A DNA stretch of 64,000 nucleotides from assembly GCA_025463605.1 (NCBI GenBank), contig JAODAV010000031.1, positions 62,001-126,000 on the forward strand, written 5' to 3'. The notes under the pieces are model-generated. The model saw only the letters and a list, made by a program, of their open reading frames with translations. It was not told where the DNA came from and searched no databases. Positions 33,887 to 42,846 of the stretch are shown here, piece after piece. The stretch's first letter is position 1. The number at the start of each line of letters is the position of its first letter. Made by a program: the position numbers and the translations under genes. The stretch comes from Rhodoglobus sp. GTDB lineage: Bacteria; Actinomycetota; Actinomycetes; Actinomycetales; Microbacteriaceae.

Positions 33887-34375
33887 TTAGCGGAAGTTCA
33901 CGAACTGCAGCGCGACGTCGAGATCCTTGCCCTTGAGCAAAGCCATGGTGGCCTGCAGGTCGTCGCGGCTCTTCGACTGCACGCGCAGCTCGTCGCCCTG
34001 TATCTGGCTCTTCACGCTCTTGGGGCCTTCGTCGCGGATGATCTTCGAGACCTTCTTGGCGTCCTCCGACGAGATGCCGTTCTTGAGGTTCACGTCGATG
34101 CGAAACTCCTTACCGCTCGGATACGGTTCTCCCGCGTCGAGGCTGCGGAGCGAGATGCCGCGCTTGATGAATTTCTGTTCGACGACCTCGAGCACCGCCT
34201 TGACGCGCTCCTCGGCGCTCGCCTTGAGCAGCAGCTTGTCGCCGCTCCACTCCGCCGAAGCACCGACGCCCTTGAAGTCGTAGCGCTGGGCGATCTCCTT
34301 CTGAGCCTGGTTGACGGCGTTGTCCGCCTCCATCTTGTCGACCTTGCTCACAACGTCGAATGAGGAATCTGCCAT
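33887..34375 (-). CDS. yajQ: YajQ family nucleotide-binding protein
   Basis: 162 residues with the YajQ/DUF520 pattern: [33 protein letters not shown] and [20 protein letters not shown]. Family members bind cyclic di-GMP or other nucleotides and RNA. Divergent from the transglycosylase gene. Confidence 0.95.
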   Translation of the reverse strand: MADSSFDVVSKVDKMEADNAVNQAQKEIAQRYDFKGVGASAEWSGDKLLLKASAEERVKAVLEVVEQKFIKRGISLRSLDAGEPYPSGKEFRIDVNLKNGISSEDAKKVSKIIRDEGPKSVKSQIQGDELRVQSKSRDDLQATMALLKGKDLDVALQFVNFR

Positions 34376-34381
34376 GACCCC

Positions 34382-34391
34382 ATGCTAGAAC
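34382..34391. promoter_or_regulatory. Back-to-back -10 boxes (yajQ / transglycosylase)
   Basis: Minus TAGCAT (34387-34382) lies 6 bases before the yajQ ATG; plus TAGAAC (34386-34391) lies 7 bases before GTG 34399. The two share the central TA of CTAG. Confidence 0.5.
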
Positions 34392-34398
34392 GTCCTCT

Positions 34399-35133
34399 GT
34401 GACCGATCGACGGAAACTCCTGATCGCGGGCGCCGTCATCGCGGTAGCGGCGCTTGTCATAGCCGTGCTCGTCATCGCGCGTCAGCCGCAGTACGAGGAT
34501 GCCCAGTTCGCTGAGCAGTCCGCGCCGGCACCGCTCGCGGCGACGCCGACGAGGCCGGGCATCGCCGGGGTGGTCGACGCGCACTGGTCGGAGCGGGTGG
34601 CGGCGGCGACGGGCATCCCGGAGCGCGCGCTCATCGCCTACGCCGGCGCGGCTCTCACGGCCAACGAGATCAAGCCGGGGTGCGGCATCGGCTGGAACAC
34701 GATCGCGGCGATCGGCCTCGTCGAGAGTGACCACGGGCGCCACGACGGCTCGCAGCTCGACGACAACGGCACGGCGGTTCCACCGATCTTCGGGATCGTG
34801 CTGGACGGCGGCGACACAGCCAATATCCCGGATTCCGACGACGGCGAGTTCGACGGGGACAAGCGCTACGACCGCGCGGTCGGCCCCATGCAGCTCATCC
34901 CCGCGAGTTGGCGCAACTGGCGTTTCGACGGCAACGGCGACGGGCTCGCCGACCCGCAGAACATCGACGACTCCGCTCCGGCGGCCGCCAACTACCTGTG
35001 CCGCGCGAGTGACGGCGACATGGCGAGCGAGGAGGGTTGGCGCACGGGCATCGCGGCGTACAACTCGGCCGGCGGCTACCTGCGCGACGTCGCCGAAGCG
35101 GCCCAGCGGTACGGCGCCGCCGCCGACTACTAG
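34399..35133 (+). CDS. Lytic murein transglycosylase, membrane-anchored
   Basis: 244 residues: one N-terminal helix (LLIAGAVIAVAALVIAVLVI) then an SLT domain outside the membrane. Catalytic Glu in IAAIGLVESDHGRHDG (about residue 109), then VGPMQLIPASWRNW and GIAAYNSAGGYLRDV. Cleaves peptidoglycan glycan strands. Four-base overlap with the convergent LacI gene. Confidence 0.92.
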   Translation: MTDRRKLLIAGAVIAVAALVIAVLVIARQPQYEDAQFAEQSAPAPLAATPTRPGIAGVVDAHWSERVAAATGIPERALIAYAGAALTANEIKPGCGIGWNTIAAIGLVESDHGRHDGSQLDDNGTAVPPIFGIVLDGGDTANIPDSDDGEFDGDKRYDRAVGPMQLIPASWRNWRFDGNGDGLADPQNIDDSAPAAANYLCRASDGDMASEEGWRTGIAAYNSAGGYLRDVAEAAQRYGAAADY

Positions 35134-36149
35134 GCCTGCGCGGGCCGCGTCGTGCTGGAGCGCACGATGAGCTCGAACGGCAGCGGAGTGTTCGACGAAG
35201 CATCGGCCGTGTGCGTGGGCTGCAGCTGCTCCATGAGGATGTCGACGGCCATCCGCCCCTGCAGCGCCGGGAATTGGGCGATGGTCGTGAGGCCGAAGAA
35301 CTCGGCGAGCTCGTGGTCGTCGATGCCGATGACGGACACGTCGTCGGGCACGTGGAGCCCGAGGTCGCGTGCGGCAAGGATCGCGCCGATCGCCATCTCA
35401 TCGGATGCCGCGAAGATCGCCGTGGGCCGCTTGCGCGGGTTGCCGAGAAGCTGCTTGGCCGCAGCGTGGCCGCCCTGAAGGGTGAAATCGGCGGCGTGGA
35501 ACAACGTCGGGTCAATCGCGACGCCCGCCTCTTCGAGCGCGGCCTCGTAGCCGTACCGCCGGTTCGTCGGGAGGTGGAAGTCGAGTTCATAGTCGGGGTT
35601 GCCGCCGATGTGCGCGATCGCCCTGTGGCCGAGCGCGAGCAGGTGCTCCGTCGCGAGCCTCGCGATCGCCACGTCGTCCACGCTCAGAGTGCGCACGCCG
35701 GGCAATGGGCCGCCGACGCCCACGATGGGCTTGTTCATGTCGAGCAGGCGGCTCACCTCGTTAGGCGTCAGTTCCAGGGAGATGGCGATGACCGCATCCA
35801 CACGTTTTCTCAGCAGGAAGTGCTCGAAGACCGTGCGGCGCTCGTCGTTGCCGCCACTGAGGTTGTAGAGCGTGAGGTCGTAGCCGTGGCTCAGAAGGGC
35901 CTGTTCCGCCCCCTCCAGTACGGCGCCGTAGAACCAGCGATTGAGGAAGGGGATGACCACGCCGACGTTCTTCGTGCGGCCGGTGGCGAGGCTCGACGCG
36001 TTCGACGAGACCACGTACTCGAGCTCGAGTGCCGCAGCGTGCACGCGTCGCCGGGTTGCCTCCGACACGTGGCCGTTGCCGCTGAGGGCGCGCGAAACGG
36101 TCGCGGTCGAGACCCCGGCGAGCTGGGCGACCTCGTTGATTCCCGGCAT
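35130..36149 (-). CDS. LacI family transcriptional regulator
   Basis: 339 residues. HTH INEVAQLAGVSTATVSRALS and hinge RTKNVGVVIPF, then a periplasmic-binding-protein-like sensor domain. The ATG at 36149 has AGGAGGT 10 bases upstream on the minus strand. It is the only LacI protein in the window and could bind the LacI-type operators at 41.4 kb in the maltodextrin locus, but it is 5 kb away. Confidence 0.93.
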   Translation of the reverse strand: MPGINEVAQLAGVSTATVSRALSGNGHVSEATRRRVHAAALELEYVVSSNASSLATGRTKNVGVVIPFLNRWFYGAVLEGAEQALLSHGYDLTLYNLSGGNDERRTVFEHFLLRKRVDAVIAISLELTPNEVSRLLDMNKPIVGVGGPLPGVRTLSVDDVAIARLATEHLLALGHRAIAHIGGNPDYELDFHLPTNRRYGYEAALEEAGVAIDPTLFHAADFTLQGGHAAAKQLLGNPRKRPTAIFAASDEMAIGAILAARDLGLHVPDDVSVIGIDDHELAEFFGLTTIAQFPALQGRMAVDILMEQLQPTHTADASSNTPLPFELIVRSSTTRPAQA

Positions 36150-36250
36150 GCGGCTGCACCTCCTCGGTCGAGAGCCGATCCTACCGGCGTGCGGACTGGT
36201 CACACAGCCGCCCCCGACCTTGTATCCTTGTTCAGCGCGTTCGGTCAGGT

Positions 36251-36264
36251 GACCACATGTGGTC
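36251..36264. promoter_or_regulatory. Perfect 14-bp palindrome before tRNA-Tyr
   Basis: GACCACATGTGGTC, ending 11 bases before the mature tRNA. A TATCCT box at 36223-36228 is a possible tRNA promoter, placing the palindrome at or just after the transcript start. Confidence 0.6.
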
Positions 36265-36275
36265 GGAAGCGCCCT

Positions 36276-36357
36276 GGCAAGTTACCCAAGCGGCCAAAGG
36301 GATCTGACTGTAAATCAGACGGCTTCGCCTTCACAGGTTCGAATCCTGTACTTGCCA
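36276..36357 (+). tRNA. tRNA-Tyr (GTA)
   Basis: 82 bases including discriminator A. Acceptor GGCAAGT/ACTTGCC, anticodon stem TCTGA/TCAGA with loop CTGTAAA, T arm with GGTTCGAATCC, and the long variable arm (GGCTTCGCCT) expected of class II tRNA-Tyr. CCA is not encoded. Confidence 0.96.
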
Positions 36358-36367
36358 CGGAAACGAG

Positions 36368-36408
36368 AGAACGCCCCCCGACACTGTTCCGGGGGCGTTC
36401 TTGGTTTG
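36368..36408 (+). terminator. Rho-independent terminator after tRNA-Tyr
   Basis: GAACGCCCCC (36369-36378) pairs with GGGGGCGTTC (36391-36400), followed by TTGGTTTGT. Confidence 0.85.
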
Positions 36409-36600
36409 TGCCGAGCCACCCCCACTCAAGCGCTCAGGCGGTTGTATCGGCGCCGCCACCTTGGGGCGTTCAATTGTTAGCTACTTGTGGATGAGAGGCC
36501 CTTCACCGGCCTACGGGCCTGCGCAAGGTACACTGCACATGAGAGTGGCCTCCTGTGCCAACCGGTGCGGCCCCCTGCTCCCACGTTTGAGGAGCAAATC

Positions 36601-36903
36601 ATGGGCATGATGTATTACGCCGATTCCCGAGTGGCGATCGAGGTCGATGACCGTGCGCTCGCGCACATCAAGATGGTGATGGTCAGCAAACTCCGCCGCA
36701 ACGAGTCGTTCACATTCTCTTGGGACAGGCCGGACGGTGGCGGTCGGATGAGTTTCTGGATGGCCTCAACGATTCCGCTCGTGTTCGAGTTCTCCGACCC
36801 CACCCCGGTGATGATCAATCGCCAGTGGGTCGAGGAGATGAGCCAGGCGGCGGGTTCCCTTCACGGGTTGTTCCTTCTTCCCGAGCCCGAGTTGGTGCAG
36901 TAG
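36601..36903 (+). CDS. DUF7882-type small protein
   Basis: 100 residues. The pattern YYADSRVAIEVDDRALAHIK, then KLRRNESFTFSWDRPDGGGR, SFWMASTIPLVFEF and a C-terminal LLPEPE matches a small family I associate with Microbacteriaceae, sometimes mislabelled ATP-dependent DNA ligase. No catalytic motif. GAGGAG lies about 9 bases before ATG 36601. A paralogue is at 63609. Confidence 0.8.
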   Translation: MGMMYYADSRVAIEVDDRALAHIKMVMVSKLRRNESFTFSWDRPDGGGRMSFWMASTIPLVFEFSDPTPVMINRQWVEEMSQAAGSLHGLFLLPEPELVQ

Positions 36904-36912
36904 GGCGCAGGG

Positions 36913-37557
36913 TCAGCCGTACCCGAGCTCCCAGTCGTCGATCGTGCGGAGGTCGGCGCGGTCGTACGCAACCGTGCGGCTGGTGGGGCGGTGCCGCGCG
37001 ACGAGGTCTCGAGCCATCTCCTTGGCGCGTATCGCGGCGGATGAGTCGCCTTCGACCGCATTGATGATGGACCCCTTCATCAGAATGTGGAAGGAGAGGG
37101 CGAACTCGTCAGGGTCGAGAAGACCGGCCTCGTTTGCGAGTCTGGCGACCAGGTCGCGGATGTTCACGAGATATTTCGCGCTCGCGATGCCGAGTGGATG
37201 CTCACGTCCCATCTCGAGGAGCACGTTGATGAAACTGCAGGCCTCGTAGTCGTCACGCTGGAACCAGTCGTGGAAGACCTCGAAGATGGCGAGCAGCCGC
37301 GCGTCGGGTGTGGCGCCGCGTGACCGGGCACCCGCCTCGACGATGTCATGCGTCCACTGCTGCTCCCGCCGTTCGAGGAACACGGCCGCGAGCTCGTCCC
37401 GGTTCTCGAACTCTCGAGACAGTTGCTCGTCTGTGACGCCGGCGGCGAACTGGATCTCCAGCAGACTCACGTCGCGGATGCCGCGCTGCGCGAATAGAGG
37501 GTAGGCGGCGTCGATAATTCGGTCGCGCACGGCGACCCTGTCTCGACCCGAATACAT
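36913..37557 (-). CDS. TetR family transcriptional regulator
   Basis: 214 residues. N-terminal HTH RDRIIDAAYPLFAQRGIRDV followed by SLLEIQFAAGVTDEQLSREF; helical ligand domain from about 60 (DWFQRDDYEACSFINVLLEM). Start ATG 37557 sits 6 bases after TACACT; a start at 37587 would overlap the operator. Confidence 0.92.
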   Translation of the reverse strand: MYSGRDRVAVRDRIIDAAYPLFAQRGIRDVSLLEIQFAAGVTDEQLSREFENRDELAAVFLERREQQWTHDIVEAGARSRGATPDARLLAIFEVFHDWFQRDDYEACSFINVLLEMGREHPLGIASAKYLVNIRDLVARLANEAGLLDPDEFALSFHILMKGSIINAVEGDSSAAIRAKEMARDLVARHRPTSRTVAYDRADLRTIDDWELGYG

Positions 37558-37563
37558 CTGGAC

Positions 37564-37576
37564 AGTGTAGGTACAC
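37564..37576 (-). promoter_or_regulatory. TetR promoter with overlapping operator palindrome
   Basis: Minus-strand TACACT (37569-37564) is the -10 box; GTGTAGGTACAC (37565-37576) is a perfect 5-2-5 inverted repeat on top of it, an autoregulation site candidate. Confidence 0.55.
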
Positions 37577-37634
37577 CTTCCTAACAAACACTAGGGGCTT
37601 GCGCCGGACGCGCGGATGCGCGGGGGCACGCACC

Positions 37635-37640
37635 TAGGCT
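37635..37640 (+). promoter_or_regulatory. Leaderless -10 box for inositol phosphatase
   Basis: TAGGCT, 6 bases before GTG 37647. Confidence 0.55.
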
Positions 37641-37646
37641 TGTCAG

Positions 37647-38447
37647 GTGCCTCACGACGAATTGCTCGACCTTGCCCGTGACATCGCGCTTCGGGCGGGA
37701 GAGTTGGCGGCGTTGCGCCGGCGCGAGGGGGTCGAGGTTGCGGCATCCAAGTCGTCTCCTGTCGACATCGTGACCGAGGCTGATCGCGAAACCGAGGCGC
37801 TCATCAGGGGGCTGCTGGCGGATGCGCGCCCGAACGACGGTTTTCTCGGTGAGGAGAGCGGGTCGGGGTCGAGCTCGAGCGGCCTCACGTGGGTCGTCGA
37901 CCCCATCGATGGCACCGTCAACTTTCTCTACGGGCTGCCGCACTACGCCGTGAGCATCGCGGTGGTGGAGGGCGAGCCGGACCCGCTCACGTGGACCGCG
38001 CTCGCCGGCGCGGTCGTCAATCCCGCGATCGGCGAGATCTTCACCGCGACCGCGGGTGGCGGAGCATTCCTCGGCGAGCAGCCGATCCGGGTCGCGGCTC
38101 CGGTGGCGTTGTCGCAGGCACTCATCGCCACGGGTTTCGCCTACGACTCGGCCATGCGCGGCCGCCAGGGCGAGCTCGTCGCGCGCCTGCTGCCGCTCGT
38201 GCGCGACATCCGGCGCCAGGGCACCGCCTCGCTCGACCTCTGCTTCGTTGCCTCTAGCCGCTACAACGCCTACTTCGAGCGCACGTTGAGCCCGTGGGAT
38301 CACGCCGCGGGAGCGCTCATTGCGCGGGAGGCGGGCGCGACCGTCAAGGGTCGGGCCGACGCGGCACCTGACCGGGATTTCATCCTTGCCGCCCACCCGG
38401 ATGTCGCGGCCGCTCTCGAGCGCACTCTGGACCGACTCGCACTCTGA
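37647..38447 (+). CDS. Inositol monophosphatase family protein
   Basis: Mg-dependent sugar-phosphate phosphatase, 266 residues. Metal ligands in FLGEESGSG, VVDPIDGTVNFLYGLPHYAV and SPWDHAAGALIAREAGA. Could act on inositol-1-phosphate, histidinol phosphate or similar; not distinguishable here. Confidence 0.93.
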   Translation: MPHDELLDLARDIALRAGELAALRRREGVEVAASKSSPVDIVTEADRETEALIRGLLADARPNDGFLGEESGSGSSSSGLTWVVDPIDGTVNFLYGLPHYAVSIAVVEGEPDPLTWTALAGAVVNPAIGEIFTATAGGGAFLGEQPIRVAAPVALSQALIATGFAYDSAMRGRQGELVARLLPLVRDIRRQGTASLDLCFVASSRYNAYFERTLSPWDHAAGALIAREAGATVKGRADAAPDRDFILAAHPDVAAALERTLDRLAL

Positions 38448-38601
38448 GCCGCGTGGTGCGACTGAGGTCAGTGGCGAACGAGCGATATACCCGTTAGCCT
38501 TGACCAATTCGTTACATACGCGTGCATTGAGCGCGCGTAATCAACGCCCGAAGAACCGGCCATGGCCCATTCCCGGCTGCCGTTTGCTGGAGGAGATTTT
38601 C

Positions 38602-38664
38602 ATGTCGATGCGCACGCTCGCCACCGCGTCGACCCTCGCTGCCCCGATCACCGGGGTCGCCTAA
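38602..38664 (+). CDS. Leader peptide before M23 peptidase
   Basis: 20-codon ORF, MSMRTLATASTLAAPITGVA, with a strong ribosome site (GGAGGAGA at 38589-38596). Its TAA is immediately followed by the GTG start of the peptidase gene with no gap, so translation of the peptidase is probably coupled. Neighbouring codon GTG has no good ribosome site of its own. Confidence 0.6.
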   Translation: MSMRTLATASTLAAPITGVA

Positions 38665-39588
38665 GTGACTTTCGATAACGTGCAGGGCAGCGCTGCGGGC
38701 GCTGCACCGATGACGCGTCGGCAGGCGCGGGAACTCGAGAACGCCGCAGCCGCTCGTGTGCCGGCCAAGGTCGTTCCCGCGAAAGCGGAGTACCCGCGTC
38801 GCTCGGTAGCGACCACGTCGCCCAAGCTCGTCCAGGTCAAGCGCACCGTCAAGCGTGGCAAGGCCTCCACGCGCCCCTCCACACGCCGCCCCGGTTCGAG
38901 CGCATCATCCAAGTTCCTGTCGCTAGGCGCGATGCTGTTCGCTGCGGCGCTCCTGGTCGGGATGTCGGTGCCGGCGAACGCGTTCATCAGCGCCGAATCC
39001 CTGTCGGCTGATGCGTCGCCATTGCGGGTAGCGCAGAAGGAGGTTTTGCCGGCGCAGAGCCTGGCGGTCTCGCCTGACGTCGCCAGCATCGCGCCGATCC
39101 GCGACAACTACGAAGTCATCTCATACGCGCAACTGCTCCAGCTCAAGTACTCCGGCGCGAGCTACGCGTACACGGCGACGACCGGCGCCGTGCGCTGGCC
39201 GTTCCCGTACCACGTGCCGATCACCGACGGGTTCGGAGAGCGAGTCGGCGGATTCCACAAGGGCGTCGACTTCGTGCCCGGCGGTGGAACTCCGATCTAC
39301 GCGATCGCCGACGGCATCGCGTCGGTCGCCGGGGAGGACTACTCGGGTTACGGCAACCACGTCATCATCCAGCACGATCTGGGCGGGGTCGACGTGGAGA
39401 GCCTTTACGCGCACATGATCTCCGGCTCGAGCCCCATCGTGCAGGGCCAGGAGGTCAAGGTCGGCGACTTCCTCGGGCTTGTCGGTGACACCGGCGTCGC
39501 CTACGGCGCGCACCTGCACTTCGAGATCCACATCAACAAGGTGCCGATCGACCCGTTCGCCTGGCTGCAGGCGAACGCAGTCAACTAA
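38665..39588 (+). CDS. M23 family metallopeptidase, membrane-anchored
   Basis: 307 residues. Basic cytoplasmic N-terminus, one helix (LSLGAMLFAAALLVGMSV, about 91-108), then a linker and an LytM/M23 domain: first Zn ligands in GGFHKGVDFVPGGG and last in GAHLHFEIHINKVPIDPFAW. Likely cleaves peptidoglycan cross-links at the cell surface. GTG 38665 is used because it abuts the leader ORF; internal ATG 38710 is an alternative. Confidence 0.9.
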   Translation: MTFDNVQGSAAGAAPMTRRQARELENAAAARVPAKVVPAKAEYPRRSVATTSPKLVQVKRTVKRGKASTRPSTRRPGSSASSKFLSLGAMLFAAALLVGMSVPANAFISAESLSADASPLRVAQKEVLPAQSLAVSPDVASIAPIRDNYEVISYAQLLQLKYSGASYAYTATTGAVRWPFPYHVPITDGFGERVGGFHKGVDFVPGGGTPIYAIADGIASVAGEDYSGYGNHVIIQHDLGGVDVESLYAHMISGSSPIVQGQEVKVGDFLGLVGDTGVAYGAHLHFEIHINKVPIDPFAWLQANAVN

Positions 39589-39595
39589 GGCCTCG

Positions 39596-41347
39596 TCAGT
39601 CGGCGATCCAGACGGTCGTGTCCGCGGGCAGTGCCCCGCCGGTGATCGACTCGCTCGAGAGCACGATGTCGCCGACGGGAAGCTCGACGGCAACCTCGCC
39701 CGTGTTCGCGATCACGGTGATGTCACCGTTGCGGAAGGCGACGACTTCTGCCCCGTAGCCCGTGACCCACTCGATCGTGCCCGTGCCGAGTCCGTGCTCG
39801 CGCCGCAATCGCAGGGCGCTGCGGTAGAGCTCGAGGGTGCTGCCCGGAACGCCATCCTGCGAGTCACGCGCGTAGGGTGCCCAGTCGTCCGGCTGCGGGA
39901 GCCAGCTGTTGCCCGTCGAGTTGAAGCCGTAGGCCGGCTTGTGGGCTTCCCAGGGGATCGGCACGCGGCATCCGTCGCGACCGTATTTCTCGCCGTGGGT
40001 GCGGAACCAGGTGGGGTCCTGTCGCGCGGAGTCGGGAAGGTCGATCACTTCGGGCAGTCCGAGTTCTTCGCCCTGGTAGACGTAGCTGCTGCCGGGAAGG
40101 GCCAGCATGAGGGATGTCGCGGCTCGTGCCCTGCGCAGTCCGAGCACGCGGTCGGGCTGCCCGGCTGACTTCGGGCCGATGCCGGCGCCCTGCGGATTCT
40201 CGGTGGTGAGCGCGAGGCGGCTGGCGTGGCGCACGACGTCGTGGTTGGACAACACCCACGTGCTGGGTGCCCCGACGCCGGCGAAGGCGCTGATCGAGCG
40301 GTCGATCACGCGCCGCTGGGCGGGTGCGGACCAGTCGGTGAACATGTAGTCGAAGTTGAACGCCTGGCTCATCTCGTCCGGGCGCACCCAGAGGGCCATC
40401 TTCTCGAGCGGGTCGACCCAGGCCTCGGCGCACAGTACGCGGTCGCCCTCGTACTCGGCGAGCACCTCATGCCATTCGCGCCAGATCTGGTGCACCTCCG
40501 GCTGCGCCCAGTACGGCGGGTCAGGCGTTTCTTCGGGCACCGCCATAGAGGTGAGAACGCCGTCGTGGTCGATCGCGGTTCCGCCCATGCTGCCGGCTTC
40601 GGTCGGAGGCGTGTAGTCGGGAAAGGCGGGGTCTTTGATCATGCCGTGCGCGACATCCACTCGGAAACCGTCGACGCCGCGATCCAGCCAGAACCGCAGG
40701 ATGTCATGGAACTGCTCGCGCACCCACGGGTTGCGCCAGTTGAGATCGGGCTGCGAGGTGTCGAAGATGTGCAGGTACCACTGTCCTGGTGAGCCGTCGG
40801 GATTGGTGATGCGGGTCCACATCGAACCGCCGAACACCGACTCCCAGTTGTTGGGCGGCAGGTTGCCGTTCTTGCCCTTGCCGTCCCGGAACAGGTAGCG
40901 GTCACGCTCGGGCGATCCCTCCGGCGCGGCGAGCGCGGCTTGGAACCACTCGTGCTGGTCTGACGTGTGGTTGGGCACCATGTCGGCGATGACCTTGAGG
41001 CCGGTCTCGTGCGCGGCGGCGAGCATCCTGTCGAAGTCCTCGAGGGTGCCGAAGAGAGGGTCGACGTCGCAATAGTCGGAGACGTCGTAGCCGGCGTCTT
41101 TCTGCGGCGACCGGAAGAACGGAGAGAGCCAGACCGCGTCGACGCCGAGTTCGGCGAGGGCGGGCAGCCGGTTGGTGATGCCCGTGAGGTCGCCGACCCC
41201 GTCACCCGTCGAGTCGGCGAATGAGCGGGGGTACACCTGATAGATGACGGCGCTGCGCCACCATTCAGACCCTGTGGTCACGAGCTTCTCAGAAGGCTCT
41301 TCACGGTCGGCGGGCGCGGTGGATTCCGTGTCGCTTTCTAGGGTCAT
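39596..41347 (-). CDS. GH13 alpha-glucosidase
   Basis: 583 residues, cytoplasmic, no signal peptide. (beta/alpha)8 barrel with YPRSFADSTGDGVGDLTGI, DMVPNHTSDQHEWF, nucleophile in DGFRVDVAHGMIKD, acid/base Glu in VLCAEAWVDP and third Asp in LSNHDVVRHAS. Typical of oligo-alpha-glucosidases that split imported maltodextrins. The ATG follows TATCGT (41359-41354) by 6 bases. Confidence 0.94.
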   Translation of the reverse strand: MTLESDTESTAPADREEPSEKLVTTGSEWWRSAVIYQVYPRSFADSTGDGVGDLTGITNRLPALAELGVDAVWLSPFFRSPQKDAGYDVSDYCDVDPLFGTLEDFDRMLAAAHETGLKVIADMVPNHTSDQHEWFQAALAAPEGSPERDRYLFRDGKGKNGNLPPNNWESVFGGSMWTRITNPDGSPGQWYLHIFDTSQPDLNWRNPWVREQFHDILRFWLDRGVDGFRVDVAHGMIKDPAFPDYTPPTEAGSMGGTAIDHDGVLTSMAVPEETPDPPYWAQPEVHQIWREWHEVLAEYEGDRVLCAEAWVDPLEKMALWVRPDEMSQAFNFDYMFTDWSAPAQRRVIDRSISAFAGVGAPSTWVLSNHDVVRHASRLALTTENPQGAGIGPKSAGQPDRVLGLRRARAATSLMLALPGSSYVYQGEELGLPEVIDLPDSARQDPTWFRTHGEKYGRDGCRVPIPWEAHKPAYGFNSTGNSWLPQPDDWAPYARDSQDGVPGSTLELYRSALRLRREHGLGTGTIEWVTGYGAEVVAFRNGDITVIANTGEVAVELPVGDIVLSSESITGGALPADTTVWIAD

Positions 41348-41353
41348 GCGAAC

Positions 41354-41390
41354 ACGATACGGCATTTTGAGCCGGATGTAAGCGCTTGCA
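41354..41390 (-). promoter_or_regulatory. Alpha-glucosidase promoter with LacI-type operator
   Basis: TATCGT -10 (41359-41354) and a weak CTTACA -35 (41382-41377) are 17 bases apart. TGTAAGCGCTTGCA (41377-41390), with the AAGCGCTT core of LacI/CcpA-type sites, covers the -35. Confidence 0.65.
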
Positions 41391-41456
41391 CGTTGGCCCG
41401 CCGGTTGTGCTAACCCGACAGGCCAGTTGGCAAACGCCGTCGGACAGAGTATGAAT

Positions 41457-41470
41457 GGAAACGCTTGCAG
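41457..41470 (+). promoter_or_regulatory. Second LacI-type operator, malE side
   Basis: TGGAAACGCTTGCAG matches the first site in its right half; located about 120 bases before the malE start. Confidence 0.5.
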
Positions 41471-41591
41471 TTCTGCGAGCGCATCGAGAGTACGGCCTCG
41501 CCGGCGGTGCGGATCACGCAATCACGATCCGTCTGCGCCGGAGTAGATGGGCGCCGGCAATGAGGCCGTCCGCACACGAAAGGTGACACCA

Positions 41592-42833
41592 ATGAAGGTG
41601 AAATCACGCAGCATACTCGCGGTGGGGGCGGCGGCAGCAGTCGCTCTCCTCGCCCTCGCAGGTTGCGCGCCTGCGGGCGAGACGCCCGAGCAGGGGACCG
41701 GAACGCTCACGGTGTGGGTCGACGCCGACCGCGCCGCAGTGCTCAAAGACGTCGCCGCCCAGTTCAAGGAAGACAAGGGCATCACCGTCAAGCTCGTCAC
41801 GAAGGACTTCGGCGACATCCGAGACGACTTCATCACCCAGGTTCCGACCGGCAAAGGCCCCGACATCATCGTCGGAGCGCATGACTGGCTCGGCAAGCTC
41901 GTGCAGAACGGTGTTGTCGCTCCCCTCGAGCTCGGTGACAAGGCGGGTGATTTCCAGGACGTCGCCATCACGGCCATGAGCTTCGAAGGCCAGACGTACG
42001 GCCTGCCGTACTCGGTCGAGAACATCGCCCTCCTGCGCAACGTCGACCTCGCTCCCGAGGCGCCTGCAACCTTCGACGAGGCAGTCGCTGCGGGCCAGGC
42101 GCTCGTCGCCGCGGGCACCGCGACCTACCCGTTCCTCGTTGGCCTCGACCCGAACGCGGCCGACCCGTACCACCTGTACCCGCTGCAGGCATCCTTCGGC
42201 GCCCCGGTGTTCGGCCTCGACGAGAACGGCACCTACGACGCGTCCAAGCTCGAGCTCGGTACGCCGGGTGGCGATGCGTTCGCGCAGTTCCTCGCGACCC
42301 AGGGTGCGGCCGGCGTGTTCAACACGAACATCACGGGTGACATCGCCAAGGAAGAGTTCAACGCGGGCAAGTCGCCGTTCTTCCTGACCGGACCCTGGAA
42401 CGTGCCGGCGGCTGCAGAGGCAGGGATCAACTACGCGATCGACCCGATTCCGACCACCGGTCCCGACCCGGCAACACCGTTCGTCGGCGTGCAGGGCTTC
42501 TTCATCAGTGCGAAGAGCGAGAACACCCTCGCGGCCAACGAGTTCCTCGTGAACTACCTCGGCACCGAGGCCGTGCAGACGGCGCTCTACGAGGTCGGCG
42601 GCCGCGCGCCCGCGCTGCTCTCGGCATTCGACGCAGCCAAGTCGAACCCGGATGTCGCCGCGTTCGGTGAGGTGGGCGCCAACGGTGTTCCGATGCCCAA
42701 CGTTCCCGCGATGGACGCCGTGTGGGCGGACTGGGGAACCACCGAGGTCGCGATCATCAACAACACGGGTGACCCGGTCACCCTGTGGCAGGCGATGGTC
42801 GCCAGCATCCAGTCGAAGATCGACGCATCATAA
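41592..42833 (+). CDS. malE: Maltose/maltodextrin ABC transporter substrate-binding lipoprotein
   Basis: 413 residues. Signal peptide with lipobox ALLALAGC (Cys25), mature domain starting TLTVWVDADRAAVLKDVAAQ and containing GPDIIVGAHDWLGKL and GLPYSVENIALLRN, as in MalE-type cluster 1 binding proteins. AAAGGTGA precedes the ATG. Confidence 0.93.
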   Translation: MKVKSRSILAVGAAAAVALLALAGCAPAGETPEQGTGTLTVWVDADRAAVLKDVAAQFKEDKGITVKLVTKDFGDIRDDFITQVPTGKGPDIIVGAHDWLGKLVQNGVVAPLELGDKAGDFQDVAITAMSFEGQTYGLPYSVENIALLRNVDLAPEAPATFDEAVAAGQALVAAGTATYPFLVGLDPNAADPYHLYPLQASFGAPVFGLDENGTYDASKLELGTPGGDAFAQFLATQGAAGVFNTNITGDIAKEEFNAGKSPFFLTGPWNVPAAAEAGINYAIDPIPTTGPDPATPFVGVQGFFISAKSENTLAANEFLVNYLGTEAVQTALYEVGGRAPALLSAFDAAKSNPDVAAFGEVGANGVPMPNVPAMDAVWADWGTTEVAIINNTGDPVTLWQAMVASIQSKIDAS

Positions 42834-42846
42834 CGATCGGATGAGC

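Noticed and set aside
38448..38601. ydaO-type (c-di-AMP) riboswitch before the M23 peptidase
   Set aside because: Such switches often precede wall hydrolases in actinobacteria, but I could not find the conserved segments in this leader.
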